This document shows, piece after piece, positions 44,675-53,374 of a stretch of DNA of 64,000 nucleotides. Under the pieces are notes generated by a model. It had not been told where the DNA came from, did no database searches, and saw only the letters and a list, made by a program, of their open reading frames with translations. The DNA comes from Anaerolineae bacterium (GTDB lineage: Bacteria > Chloroflexota > Anaerolineae > Promineifilales > Promineifilaceae). The translations under genes and the position numbers were made by a program. How positions within the stretch are numbered: the first letter of the stretch is position 1; each line of letters begins with the position of its first letter. The DNA lies in contig JAMLHW010000001.1 in assembly GCA_023954475.1 (NCBI GenBank), positions 310,001 through 374,000 on the forward strand, read 5' to 3'.

Positions 44675-45397
44675 TTATGTCTGTGGTCGCAAGACGGCTT
44701 CGACCATGTATTCGCGGACGCCCAAATCGACAAAGCCGACTGATTGTGCTGCTTCGGCCGAAAAATCATCCCCTTCTTTCACCGTGAGCAGTGGAATACG
44801 CCCTTGATCGACAATGTGCCCGCTCAACGCCGCAACGATGCTCTCTGCCCATGCGGTGCGGCGTGATTTGTTATCAAAGGTCAGCGCCATGTCGGCAAAG
44901 TGGTTGATTTGCCAATTGATCGATGCGACGGCGGCGCGCTGGTTCTGATGACGGATGACGTAGCTCGGTAGGCCGTTGCTGGCGGTTTCGTGGGTGACGA
45001 GCACGTTGAGTATCGGCCGATAACGTCCCTGATCCAAAACCAGCACCTTGTATTCCTCTTCCGCAAATATGTCGAATATGCCCATCACCAGTGGCATGTA
45101 CGCTTCCGGAATATTGAGAATCAGCGGCGATCCGGGAATGAGGCTATGGTACAGAATGGCGGCGCTCTCGTCGAGATGGTGGATCGGTAACCGCATCGTT
45201 ACCAGCGGTCGAAATAAATCGTATCCCGTCCGCGATTGGCACACATACCCGATGGCGCGCGGCGCATTCGGCCGATACGTCGTGATTTGTGTGCGTGCGT
45301 CGTCGTATTGCAGCGCGTAATAAACCGCCCGCGCATCGGCCGGATCACGTTCGTCGAGCAAATGCCGCATCGCGCGGCGGCTGTCAGTCAGATTCAC
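44675..45397 (-). CDS. GNAT-like acetyltransferase
   Basis: The 240-residue protein has a poorly conserved N-terminal half (DARAVYYALQYDDARTQITTYRPN) and a C-terminal GNAT-like core of the FR47/GCN5-related type: SRRTAWAESIVAALSGHIVDQGRIPLLTVKEGDDFSAEAAQSVGFVDLGVREYMVEAVL, where the last strand and GF motif match the acetyl-CoA-binding fold. The classical Q/RxxGxG/A loop is not clear (SRRTAWAES stands in its place). The substrate is unknown. Confidence 0.6.
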   Translation of the reverse strand: MNLTDSRRAMRHLLDERDPADARAVYYALQYDDARTQITTYRPNAPRAIGYVCQSRTGYDLFRPLVTMRLPIHHLDESAAILYHSLIPGSPLILNIPEAYMPLVMGIFDIFAEEEYKVLVLDQGRYRPILNVLVTHETASNGLPSYVIRHQNQRAAVASINWQINHFADMALTFDNKSRRTAWAESIVAALSGHIVDQGRIPLLTVKEGDDFSAEAAQSVGFVDLGVREYMVEAVLRPQT

Positions 45398-45423
45398 GGG
45401 AATGGTTCACGGGATTGAGGTAG

Positions 45424-45456
45424 AGAAACCGAGTTTCTTGGAAAAACTCGGTTTCT
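45424..45456. repeat. 13-bp inverted repeat (AGAAACCGAGTTT)
   Basis: AGAAACCGAGTTT (45424-45436) and AAACTCGGTTTCT (45444-45456) pair perfectly around a 7-base loop between two leftward genes. Short hairpins of the form GAAACCGAGTTTCTT are, from general knowledge, dispersed in several bacterial genomes including Chloroflexota and cyanobacteria. It may serve as a terminator for the aldo-keto reductase gene that ends at 45465, although the U-run is weak. Confidence 0.65.
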
Positions 45457-45464
45457 GAGGGTAT

Positions 45465-46463
45465 CTACAGTTGAAACGCGCCCGGCTCCGGCTTGTTATC
45501 CAGCACCGCTTCGATCTGCGCCATCACATCATCGTCAAGCTGTTCAACGATAGCCATTGCCTTCATGTTTTCTTCGACCTGCGACACGCGTGACGCGCCG
45601 GTGATCACCGTGCTCACATTCGGATTCTTGAGACACCAGGCAATCGCCAGTTGCGCCATCGAAACGCCCAATTCATCAGCAATTGGCGTCAGTTCACGCA
45701 CCTTCTGGATGCGCGCCTGGCCCTCTTCGCTGAACACCATCTCTTTCAGCCATTCGTAGCCCGGCAGATTGACCCGTGAATCGTCCGGCACTTCGTCATT
45801 GTACTTGCCGGTGAGTACACCGGATGCCAGCGGCGACCAAATTGTCGTACCCAAACCGACCTCGCGGTAGACGCGAGCGTATTCAACTTCAACCCGTTCG
45901 CGATGGAACATGTGGTATTGTGGTTGTTCCATCGTTGGCGGAAGCAAATTGTATTGCCGGGCGATCATGTGTGCTTCCATGATCTGCTGCGCTGACCATT
46001 CCGATGTGCCCCAATAGAGCACTTTGCCCTGGCGAATCAGGTCATTCATCGCCCATACCGTTTCTTCAATGGGCGTGTTCGGGTCTGGGCGGTGGCAGAA
46101 ATAGAGGTCGAGATAATCGACTTGCAAGCGGTTCATCGCCGCGTGACATGCGTCATAAATGTGCTTGCGGCTCAGACCACGTTGGGTCGGTTTGCTACCG
46201 CCCCAATAGACTTTGCTGGAGACGATAAATGAGTCGCGTGCCCAACCCTGGCGTTGCAAGATTTCGCCCATGATTGTTTCTGACTTGCCGGCGGCATATG
46301 CTTCGGCATTGTCAAAAAAGTTGACACCGGCGTCATAGGCGGCGACCATACACGCTTCGCCGCGTTCAACATCCAGTTGATTGCCAAAAGAGACCCACGA
46401 TCCGAAAGAAAGGGCGCTGACTTGTAGACCTGATCGTCCAAGTCGACGATATTCCATATCCAT
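45465..46463 (-). CDS. Aldo/keto reductase, Kv-beta-like
   Basis: The 332-residue TIM-barrel oxidoreductase has the AKR catalytic tetrad context: [19 protein letters not shown] (Asp, Tyr), [11 protein letters not shown] (Lys) and [18 protein letters not shown] (His). The NADPH-binding end is [17 protein letters not shown]. Similarity to voltage-gated potassium channel beta subunits is suggested by [25 protein letters not shown] and by [19 protein letters not shown]. It reduces aldehydes or ketones with NADPH; the substrate is unknown. ATG 46463 is chosen, seven bases after AAGGAG. Confidence 0.93.
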   Translation of the reverse strand: MDMEYRRLGRSGLQVSALSFGSWVSFGNQLDVERGEACMVAAYDAGVNFFDNAEAYAAGKSETIMGEILQRQGWARDSFIVSSKVYWGGSKPTQRGLSRKHIYDACHAAMNRLQVDYLDLYFCHRPDPNTPIEETVWAMNDLIRQGKVLYWGTSEWSAQQIMEAHMIARQYNLLPPTMEQPQYHMFHRERVEVEYARVYREVGLGTTIWSPLASGVLTGKYNDEVPDDSRVNLPGYEWLKEMVFSEEGQARIQKVRELTPIADELGVSMAQLAIAWCLKNPNVSTVITGASRVSQVEENMKAMAIVEQLDDDVMAQIEAVLDNKPEPGAFQL

Positions 46464-46869
46464 GAATAAACTCCTTGTTGAAATGCCAATTGTCAATAGT
46501 GAACGGTGATGGAGGGATGCCTTTCACTATGTGTTTTGTTGTTAACCGTGTTCTGTGAGGCAAAAAAAAGCTCCGCATGACGGAGATTATCTGTATTGTA
46601 ACACAAAATGAGTACGAAAAAATCGGCCGAAAGTCCAGTTGATCCCCATTTGCTCTGCGTTTATCCTGATAGTTCGTCGTCATTTCCAACACAATTCCTA
46701 CCCGGGAAAGGTAAAATACAAGATTCTCGTCAACTAAACGTCCGGCAAAGGAGGTGCCGACCAGTTACGCTGATCTGAAGAAGGTGTCCTCGATTTCGGA
46801 CTGCTAGACACTGTATTTCGGAACAACAAACGCCGAAATCCCACATCCGAAATCCAATATGCAGGAGAG
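46464..46869. promoter_or_regulatory. Divergent intergenic region with a leftward terminator and a structured leader
   Basis: This 406-bp gap holds no gene. A leftward Rho-independent terminator (CTCCG/CGGAG stem with a T8 tail on the minus strand) lies at 46562-46585, within the presumed leader of the aldo-keto reductase, with a TACAAT-like -10 just upstream of it. One TCGGCCGA copy lies near 46623. On the right, two ATTTCGG arms (within 46792-46800 and 46815-46821) face two CCGAAAT arms (46833-46839 and within 46846-46854), allowing alternative hairpins directly before the ABC exporter start. Confidence 0.55.
46562..46585 (-). terminator. Rho-independent terminator, leftward
   Basis: On the minus strand CTCCG (46581-46585) and CGGAG (46571-46575) form a short stem with a 5-base loop, followed after one base by eight T (46562-46569). 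It lies 100 bp upstream of the aldo-keto reductase ATG, so it would attenuate that gene unless the promoter lies downstream. Confidence 0.6.
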
Positions 46870-48642
46870 ATGATTTTGGGCAAACTCGCCGTTTACAAGC
46901 GCTTACTCAGCTATCTCAGGCCCCATTGGAAACAAGCCATCGTCGCCTACAGTGCGTTATTGGTGGCTACGCTGCTCAATCTGTTTGTGCCGCAGGTGAT
47001 TCGGGTCGCCATCGACCAGGGATTGGCCGGTGACAGCATGCAAGCACTGTTACTCAGTGCAGCTATGATTTTGGGTGTTGCCGTGGTCAGTTCGCTGACC
47101 GGATTTGCCAACCTGTACTTTGCAGAATGGCTTTCGCACCGCGTATCTTTTGATTTGCGCAATCAATTTTACAATGTCGTCCAGAATTTACCGTTTTCGT
47201 TCCACGATCAGGCGCACACAGGCGACCTGATGAGCCGCGGTATCAGCGATGTGCAAGAAGCGCAACGCTTTATCGGCATCGGTTTTGCCGATTTGGTTGC
47301 GACGCTGCTGTTGATCGCGGGTGCCATTGGGGCGATGGTGATCATGGATTGGCAATTGGCGTTGATCGCATTGGCGCCGATTCCGATTTTGACCGTGCTG
47401 GTGATCCGTTTCGGCCGAAATGTGCGCGGTCAATTCAAGGCAGTACAGGAACAACTCGGCGTTGTCAGCCAGACAATGCAGGAAAGTCTCACCGGCATCC
47501 GCGTCGTCAAGGCATTTGCTCGCGAACCGCATGAATTGCAGAAATTCGATGCCGAAAACAATGGCTGGTTTGATACACGCTTTACGCTGATTAAAATCTG
47601 GGCCAACAACTGGCCGTTGTTCACCTTTCTCGTTGCCTTGAGCGTCTTTCTGCTCTTGTTCTTCGGTGGTCCGCAAGCGATCGACGGCGTCATTACCGCC
47701 GGCACGTTGTTTGCCATGATTTCCTACGTTCTGCTCATGGGGCAACCCGTGCAGCGGCTCGGTTTTCTCGTCAATCTGGCGGCCAGTGCCGGTGGTACCG
47801 GTCAACGCATCTTTGAAATCATGGACATGCCCAATCCGATTGCTGAACGCAGTGGTTCGGCCGAAATGGAACACGTTCACGGCGCAGTTACCTTTCGCAA
47901 CGTCAGCTTTGGTTACCGCGATCAGCAGAACACGCTTTCAGAGATTACCTTCCACACCGAACCGGACAAAGTCGTTGCCTTGATCGGGCCGACCGGCTCA
48001 GGCAAGTCGACATTGACCAGCCTGTTGCCGCGCTTTTATGATCCGCAAGAAGGCGAGATTTTGATCGACGGCATCAACATCCAATCTGTGACACTGCCGT
48101 CACTGCGGCAACACATCGGCATCGTGCTGCAAAATCCGTTCCTCTTCAGTGACACGATTGCGGCCAACATCGCGTATGGTCGTCCGGACGCGACACTTGC
48201 AGAAATCGAGGCCGCCGCCCGTGCAGCCCGCGCCCACGAATTTGTGCAGCGTTTCCCCGATGGCTACAACACACGCGTCGGCGAACGCGGTGTGACGCTC
48301 TCCGGCGGACAAAAACAGCGCGTTGCCATCGCCCGCGCCCTGTTGGCCGACCCGCGCATCTTGATTCTGGATGACGCGACGAGCAGTGTCGATACCGAAA
48401 CGGAGCATTTGATCCAGCTTGCACTGGCGGAACTGATGCGGGGAAGGACGACTTTCGTCATTGCGCAGCGGTTGCTGACGCTCAAAAGCGCCGACATGAT
48501 CCTCGTGCTGGACCACGGCCAAATTGTCGAGCGTGGCCGGCACGATGAATTGCTGGCTCAAAATGGCCTGTACAAGCAAATTTATGATTTGCAGCTCAAA
48601 GATCAGGAAGAATTTATGGCATTGCAGGAGGCACAGCAATGA
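46870..48642 (+). CDS. ABC exporter half-transporter A (degenerate ATP site)
   Basis: The 590-residue protein has six membrane helices (to about residue 310) and a C-terminal ATPase: Walker A GPTGSGKST, Q-loop GIVLQNPFLF, signature LSGGQKQR, Walker B ILILDDA and IAQRLLT at the switch. The catalytic Glu after Walker B is Asp and the switch His is Gln, so its own ATP site is degenerate while its signature is good. Its stop overlaps the next transporter gene by four bases (ATGA). The pair matches known heterodimeric exporters such as TM287/288 and BmrCD. Lipids, drugs or peptides are possible substrates. Confidence 0.93.
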   Translation: MILGKLAVYKRLLSYLRPHWKQAIVAYSALLVATLLNLFVPQVIRVAIDQGLAGDSMQALLLSAAMILGVAVVSSLTGFANLYFAEWLSHRVSFDLRNQFYNVVQNLPFSFHDQAHTGDLMSRGISDVQEAQRFIGIGFADLVATLLLIAGAIGAMVIMDWQLALIALAPIPILTVLVIRFGRNVRGQFKAVQEQLGVVSQTMQESLTGIRVVKAFAREPHELQKFDAENNGWFDTRFTLIKIWANNWPLFTFLVALSVFLLLFFGGPQAIDGVITAGTLFAMISYVLLMGQPVQRLGFLVNLAASAGGTGQRIFEIMDMPNPIAERSGSAEMEHVHGAVTFRNVSFGYRDQQNTLSEITFHTEPDKVVALIGPTGSGKSTLTSLLPRFYDPQEGEILIDGINIQSVTLPSLRQHIGIVLQNPFLFSDTIAANIAYGRPDATLAEIEAAARAARAHEFVQRFPDGYNTRVGERGVTLSGGQKQRVAIARALLADPRILILDDATSSVDTETEHLIQLALAELMRGRTTFVIAQRLLTLKSADMILVLDHGQIVERGRHDELLAQNGLYKQIYDLQLKDQEEFMALQEAQQ

Positions 48643-50555
48643 GCAATCTCAACGGCAATGCAACGCAAGCGAAACAAGATAAATTGAGCAAAGCAGAACG
48701 CGAGAGGCGGCGTCAGGAACGCGAGGCACGGATCGCCGACTTGCTGCCCGATCAGGATGACAAGCTGGGCCGCGTCTACGATGATCGCATTATGCGCCGC
48801 CTGTTTGTCTATCTCGTGCCGTACAAACGGCAGTTGATCATTTCGCTGATCATGATGTCGTTTACGGCCTTGCTCAGTGTAGTTCAGCCGTGGATTATTG
48901 GTCAGGCGATAGATGAAGGTGTGGCGAACGACGATTTTGCCGCGATGCGCCTGTTTACGATTCTGTTCCTACTGGCGGCGATTTTTGAGTTTGTTACCAA
49001 CCGCATCCGCTTTGAATTGATGGCGTTTGCAGGAACGAAGGTGGTCGCCGATGTGCGCAGTGCGCTGTTCCACCATTTGCAAAAACTGTCGCTCAACTTT
49101 CACAATAATTACAGCATCGGCCGATTGATGTCCCGTCTGATCAGCGATGTCGATGTGCTTCAGGAGTTCATCACGTGGTCGCTGACCGGCGTCACCCGTG
49201 CGTTCTTTTCGCTGACCGGCATCATCATCGCGATGCTCATTCTCGACTGGCAACTGGCGCTGATCACCTTCACCGTCTTGCCTATCATGGCGCTGATGGC
49301 CGAGGTGTATCGCAAACGTGTGCGCGTCGCCTACCGTTCTACCCGCACGCGCCTGTCACTGATCAACGGCTATCTCAACGAGTCGATTACCGGCATCCGC
49401 ATTACCAAGAGCTTCAGCCGCGAGAAACGCAACGCCGCCTACTTCGAAACGCTCAACGAATCGTATTTTGAAGCCAACGTCAATGCGACCCGATTGACGG
49501 CCATTTTCTTCCCCGGCGTCGATTTCGTCGGGTCACTGGCCGTGGCTTTGGTCGTCGCTGTCGGTGGCTGGATGGTGCTCAACGGTTACACGACGGCGGG
49601 CGTGATTGTGGCGTTTGTCCTCTACGTCAATCGCTTTTTTGACCCGATTCGCGAGTTGGCGCGGCGCTTTAACACCTTCCAGGCGACGATGGCGGCCAGT
49701 GAGCGCATTTTCAATTTGTTGGATACGGATCCGGATTTGGTGGATTCGGCCGATGCTGTGCCGTTGCCCGACATTGCCGGTCGCGTTGTCTTTGACGATG
49801 TCGAATTCCACTACAAGGAAGGCGAACCGGTGCTGCAAGGCATTGACCTGACCGCTGAACCCGGACAACGCATTGCCCTGGTCGGCGAAACCGGCGCAGG
49901 TAAGAGCACTATCATCCGTTTGCTGGCCCGTTTCTTCGATGTGACCGGCGGCGCAATTACCATCGACGGCTACGATTTGCGCGGCATCACACAAGCCAGC
50001 TTGCGGCAGCAACTCGGCATCGTCTTGCAGGATACATTCCTGTTTTCCGGCAGTATCATGGAAAATATACGTTACGGGCGGTTGGATGCGACGGATGAAG
50101 CGGTGATGGCTGCGGCAACGGCGGTCGGTGCGGATGTGTTTATCGGCCGAATGCCGGACGGCTATCAAACAGATGTCGGTGAAGACGGCGTCAATCTCAG
50201 CGTCGGACAGCGGCAAATCGTCTCGTTTGCGCGGGCATTGCTGGCTGATCCGCGTATCCTCATTCTGGACGAAGCGACGAGCAGCGTCGACACGGCGACG
50301 GAGAAGCAAATCGAACGGGCGCTGGACCGGCTAATGGTCGGGCGTACGAGCTTTGTCATCGCCCATCGCCTGAGCACCATTGTCGGCTCGGACAAAATCG
50401 TCGTGCTCGATCAAGGCCAAATCGTGGAGGAAGGGACGCACCAGGAACTATTGGCGCAGCGCGGTCGCTATTTCAATCTTTACACCATGCAGTGGGCGGC
50501 GCAAAGCGCGGCACAGAATAATGGTCAGGTCACCGGGTTGATCAACTTGAACTAA
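48639..50555 (+). CDS. ABC exporter half-transporter B (catalytic ATP site)
   Basis: The 638-residue partner has a basic, charged N-terminal extension of about 50 residues (KAERERRRQEREARIADLLPD), six membrane helices and an ATPase: Walker A GETGAGKST, signature LSVGQRQ (Gly replaced by Val), Walker B ILILDEA with intact Glu, and switch IAHRLST with His. The altered signature faces the degenerate site of subunit A; its own Walker motifs face the canonical LSGGQ of subunit A. It therefore supplies the hydrolytic site of an asymmetric heterodimer. A terminator follows 8 bp after the stop. Confidence 0.93.
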   Translation: MSNLNGNATQAKQDKLSKAERERRRQEREARIADLLPDQDDKLGRVYDDRIMRRLFVYLVPYKRQLIISLIMMSFTALLSVVQPWIIGQAIDEGVANDDFAAMRLFTILFLLAAIFEFVTNRIRFELMAFAGTKVVADVRSALFHHLQKLSLNFHNNYSIGRLMSRLISDVDVLQEFITWSLTGVTRAFFSLTGIIIAMLILDWQLALITFTVLPIMALMAEVYRKRVRVAYRSTRTRLSLINGYLNESITGIRITKSFSREKRNAAYFETLNESYFEANVNATRLTAIFFPGVDFVGSLAVALVVAVGGWMVLNGYTTAGVIVAFVLYVNRFFDPIRELARRFNTFQATMAASERIFNLLDTDPDLVDSADAVPLPDIAGRVVFDDVEFHYKEGEPVLQGIDLTAEPGQRIALVGETGAGKSTIIRLLARFFDVTGGAITIDGYDLRGITQASLRQQLGIVLQDTFLFSGSIMENIRYGRLDATDEAVMAAATAVGADVFIGRMPDGYQTDVGEDGVNLSVGQRQIVSFARALLADPRILILDEATSSVDTATEKQIERALDRLMVGRTSFVIAHRLSTIVGSDKIVVLDQGQIVEEGTHQELLAQRGRYFNLYTMQWAAQSAAQNNGQVTGLINLN

Positions 50556-50562
50556 TATCATC

Positions 50563-50591
50563 AGGACTTTCTTTCCCGCAAAGAAAGTCCT
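50563..50591. terminator. Bidirectional terminator between the ABC exporter and menF
   Basis: AGGACTTTCTTT (50563-50574) and AAAGAAAGTCCT (50580-50591) form a perfect 12-bp stem with a 5-base loop. It lies between a rightward operon ending at 50555 and a leftward one ending at 50639. The T-rich flank is modest on the + strand (TTCTCTT). Confidence 0.8.
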
Positions 50592-50638
50592 TCTCTTGCA
50601 CAGTCTCTCAAACTTCACTGTATGATAGCAGCAGCTTT

Positions 50639-52021
50639 TCAGCGCAGCGCCTTGCGGAAATTGCCCAGCTTATTTTCGATTTCCTGCCACTCCTGCTCGG
50701 GTACCGAGCCGGGGACAATCCCCGCACCGGAAAAGAGCGACAGTGTGTTGCCGTTGATCAGTCCCGACCGGATGCCGACTGAGAATTCGGCCGAATCCAC
50801 ACCAATCCATCCCACCGGAGCCGCGTACCAGCCGCGATCAAATGGCTCCAACGCCGCAATCGTGCGCAGCGCCACATCGCGCGGCAAGCCGCCGACCGCC
50901 GGCGTCGGGTGCAGCGTGGCGATAATGTCGGCATCGGTAACACCGTCTTTCAGCACACCGATGATGTGACAATGCAGGTGTTGTACCTGTTCCAATTGCA
51001 ATACACGCGTGCCGCCACTCGTATCTGTTGCCAGACACATCGCTTCTACCTGTTGCAGCACCGTGTCAATTACAAATTGATGCTCGCTGCGTTCTTTGCG
51101 GCTCGTCAAAAGCTCATGACGAAACTGCTCGTCCTCGGCCAACGTGCGTCCCCGCCGTCGCGTACCGGCCAATGCCTCACTGTGAAAACCGCGTCCCTGC
51201 CGACGATATAGTCGTTCCGGCGATGCGCCAATGAAACCGCGATGCGCGTCGAGTTGAATGCAAAAGTGAAACGCCTGCGGTGTCGCTGTGCGCAATTTAC
51301 TGAGCAAGCGCAACGGTATCAACTGGTCGTCGAACGGCACAACCGCCTTGCGTGCCAACACGATTTTCTGCATGTCACCATCGACAAAATGATTGAGTGC
51401 CGTGTTGACGTTGTGTGTCCAGCCATCGTGATCGGGAATGTTGATGCGCTCTCCCATGTGCGGCATAGGTAAAGTCGGGCCGGATGTGTCAAATTGCAAC
51501 GAGTCGAGCAATGCTAACGTTTCTGCAATGGCCGGTGCCGTCGGTTCACCGGGTGGCACGTACAAATTGCACGCAAATGTCGTGCGGTATTCGTGCCGAC
51601 GTAACTCAAGTCGTGGCAGGATGAAGCGGTACGCGCCGTATGGCTGCCATTCCGCTGCCGTTGGCGTGTGTGGATCAAAGCGCAATCCGCCCACATAACG
51701 CAGTTCCGATGGCGCGTTGACCAGCAAGCGCTGCAGCACTTCAATGGCTTCACGCGTCGAACCGTTTTCAGAATCGACCGCGTGCGCGATGCCGACACCG
51801 GCCAGAATGTCGCTGTGCTCGCGGTTGGACCAGTAGACTTTGGTCGCTATTGGCTGCTCGATTAGCCAGGCAAGCATGTCGCGACGCGGAACCACAACTT
51901 CGACGCGCAGCAAAGGGGTGGTCGCCACCGGATGCTCAGCGGCAAGGGCGTGTAATTGTTGGCGCATGGCGTCGTGAACGGGCATAGTTGGCGTTGGCGT
52001 GGTCTGGATGGAGCTGATCAT
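50639..52021 (-). CDS. menF: Isochorismate synthase MenF
   Basis: The 460-residue protein has the chorismate-utilising enzyme fold. C-terminal motifs are clear: KIVLARKAVVPF (general base Lys), RGFIGASPERLYRRQGRGFHSEALAGTRRRG (Glu of the Mg site), HLHCHIIGVL, LHPTPAVGGLPRD and YAAPVGWIGVDSAEFSVGIRSGLI. It converts chorismate to isochorismate, the first step of menaquinone synthesis; the operon partner menE favours this over siderophore synthesis. It follows menE with a four-base ATGA overlap. Confidence 0.94.
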   Translation of the reverse strand: MISSIQTTPTPTMPVHDAMRQQLHALAAEHPVATTPLLRVEVVVPRRDMLAWLIEQPIATKVYWSNREHSDILAGVGIAHAVDSENGSTREAIEVLQRLLVNAPSELRYVGGLRFDPHTPTAAEWQPYGAYRFILPRLELRRHEYRTTFACNLYVPPGEPTAPAIAETLALLDSLQFDTSGPTLPMPHMGERINIPDHDGWTHNVNTALNHFVDGDMQKIVLARKAVVPFDDQLIPLRLLSKLRTATPQAFHFCIQLDAHRGFIGASPERLYRRQGRGFHSEALAGTRRRGRTLAEDEQFRHELLTSRKERSEHQFVIDTVLQQVEAMCLATDTSGGTRVLQLEQVQHLHCHIIGVLKDGVTDADIIATLHPTPAVGGLPRDVALRTIAALEPFDRGWYAAPVGWIGVDSAEFSVGIRSGLINGNTLSLFSGAGIVPGSVPEQEWQEIENKLGNFRKALR

Positions 52022-53097
52022 TGCTGCGTTGCCATCCTGTCGGCAGCGACTGCGAACGCCGTCTGACGATCGACTTTACCGCTGCGCGTTTCCGGAAAAT
52101 GGGGTAAGAAGATGATCTGGCGTGGCAGTTCGTAACGGTGTAGTTGGCCGGATTGCAGCAGAGCGGTGTGGAGATCGATTTCGGCCGAATCCTCACCCTC
52201 AATTACCGCCACAACCTGTTCTCCGAACGTTGCATCCGGCATACCGCCGACCACCACGCGCCGATTTTCGCCCAAAACGGTGTGCAACGCCGCTTCTACC
52301 CGCTCCGCCTGCACCTTGTAGCCGCCGCTGTTGATGACATTGTCGATGCGTCCCAGCCAGCGGAACCGACCATCCGACAGCAACTCGACGCGGTCATTGG
52401 TGACAATCGTTTTGCCGCCGGACAAAATCGACGTGATGGTCAGGCATTGCCGTTCGTCCAGCCCCAATTTGACTTCGGCAAACGGGACGAAATAAGCGTC
52501 GGGATGTGGTCCATTGAGACGGCGCAGCGCAATGTGACTGACAGTTTCAGTCATGCCATAGCTGTTGTAGACGGCGGCATTGAGGGATTGCAGGTCGTGT
52601 TCCAGCGACGGCGTGACCGCTGCTCCGCCGATGATGATCGCCTGCATATGATCGGCGATAATGCGTTGCGGTGAGTTGAGGATTGCTTGCATTTGCATGG
52701 GAACGACGGCGGTAAAATCGAAGCGGGTTTCGGCCGAAAACGCTGCCAACGGGTTGCGGCGTGGTGGGACAACGGTCACCGCCAGATCCAGTTCCATGCC
52801 GCGCACGAGCATCATCACACCGGCGATGTAGTCCGTGCTGAGACAGACCAGCGCCCGGTCACCGACTTGCAAGCCGAGCGCCGCACCGGTGAAATGGGCG
52901 CTGGCACGCATTTGCTCGCGTGACACTGTGATGGGCCTGGGCTTGCCGGTGGAGCCGGAGGTGTGCAAGGCAAAAGCCGTTTGTCCGGACAGCCAGGTTC
53001 GACAAAATGCGACGGCTGGATGCGATTCGGCCGAAGCCACTCCACCTGCCAACTCGTCAGCACGATAGGTGCGTTTGTTTATCGTCAACGAAAACAT
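52018..53097 (-). CDS. menE: o-Succinylbenzoate-CoA ligase MenE
   Basis: The 359-residue acyl-CoA synthetase has the P-loop-like ALHTSGSTGKPRPI (residues about 43-57), the YNSYGMTETVSHIAL motif, and the C-terminal WLGRIDNVINSGGYKV hinge and ETRSGKVDR with the catalytic Lys near 345. It is short for the superfamily but normal for MenE proteins of this kind. It activates o-succinylbenzoate to its CoA thioester in menaquinone synthesis. The other men genes are not in the window. Confidence 0.92.
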   Translation of the reverse strand: MFSLTINKRTYRADELAGGVASAESHPAVAFCRTWLSGQTAFALHTSGSTGKPRPITVSREQMRASAHFTGAALGLQVGDRALVCLSTDYIAGVMMLVRGMELDLAVTVVPPRRNPLAAFSAETRFDFTAVVPMQMQAILNSPQRIIADHMQAIIIGGAAVTPSLEHDLQSLNAAVYNSYGMTETVSHIALRRLNGPHPDAYFVPFAEVKLGLDERQCLTITSILSGGKTIVTNDRVELLSDGRFRWLGRIDNVINSGGYKVQAERVEAALHTVLGENRRVVVGGMPDATFGEQVVAVIEGEDSAEIDLHTALLQSGQLHRYELPRQIIFLPHFPETRSGKVDRQTAFAVAADRMATQQ

Positions 53098-53374
53098 GAT
53101 CTTAAATGAAGAAGGCGGAGAGATGGATGAAGGGTGAAAGCAAGCATTTCCGCCTTTGTTCTGAATGTTTAGTAAATTTTGAACGTTGTTAACGCTCGTT
53201 TGTGATTATAGTCGCCTCAACGGGTTTTGCAATCAGGTATATGGTATCTAACCCGCCATTTATGCGGTGAACTCGCATCGGTGACCGCTTCAATCCACCA
53301 CCTTTTCATGCTACAATGAGCATAGTTAGGAGCCTGGCTCAATCATACCAATCACCAGCGCAGCATAGCACGCA
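53098..53374 (+). promoter_or_regulatory. Upstream region of the SIR2/STAND operon
   Basis: This 277-bp region lies between the divergent menE gene and the conflict-system operon. A TACAAT -10 candidate (53313-53318) is embedded in a small dyad, ATGCT-N6-AGCAT (53309-53324), so a repressor could cover the -10. The match to a -35 (CTTCAA region, about 18 bp upstream) is weak. AGGAG near 53330 is too far from the ATG at 53375 to act as its ribosome site. The menE promoter must lie in the left half; I cannot place it. Confidence 0.4.
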
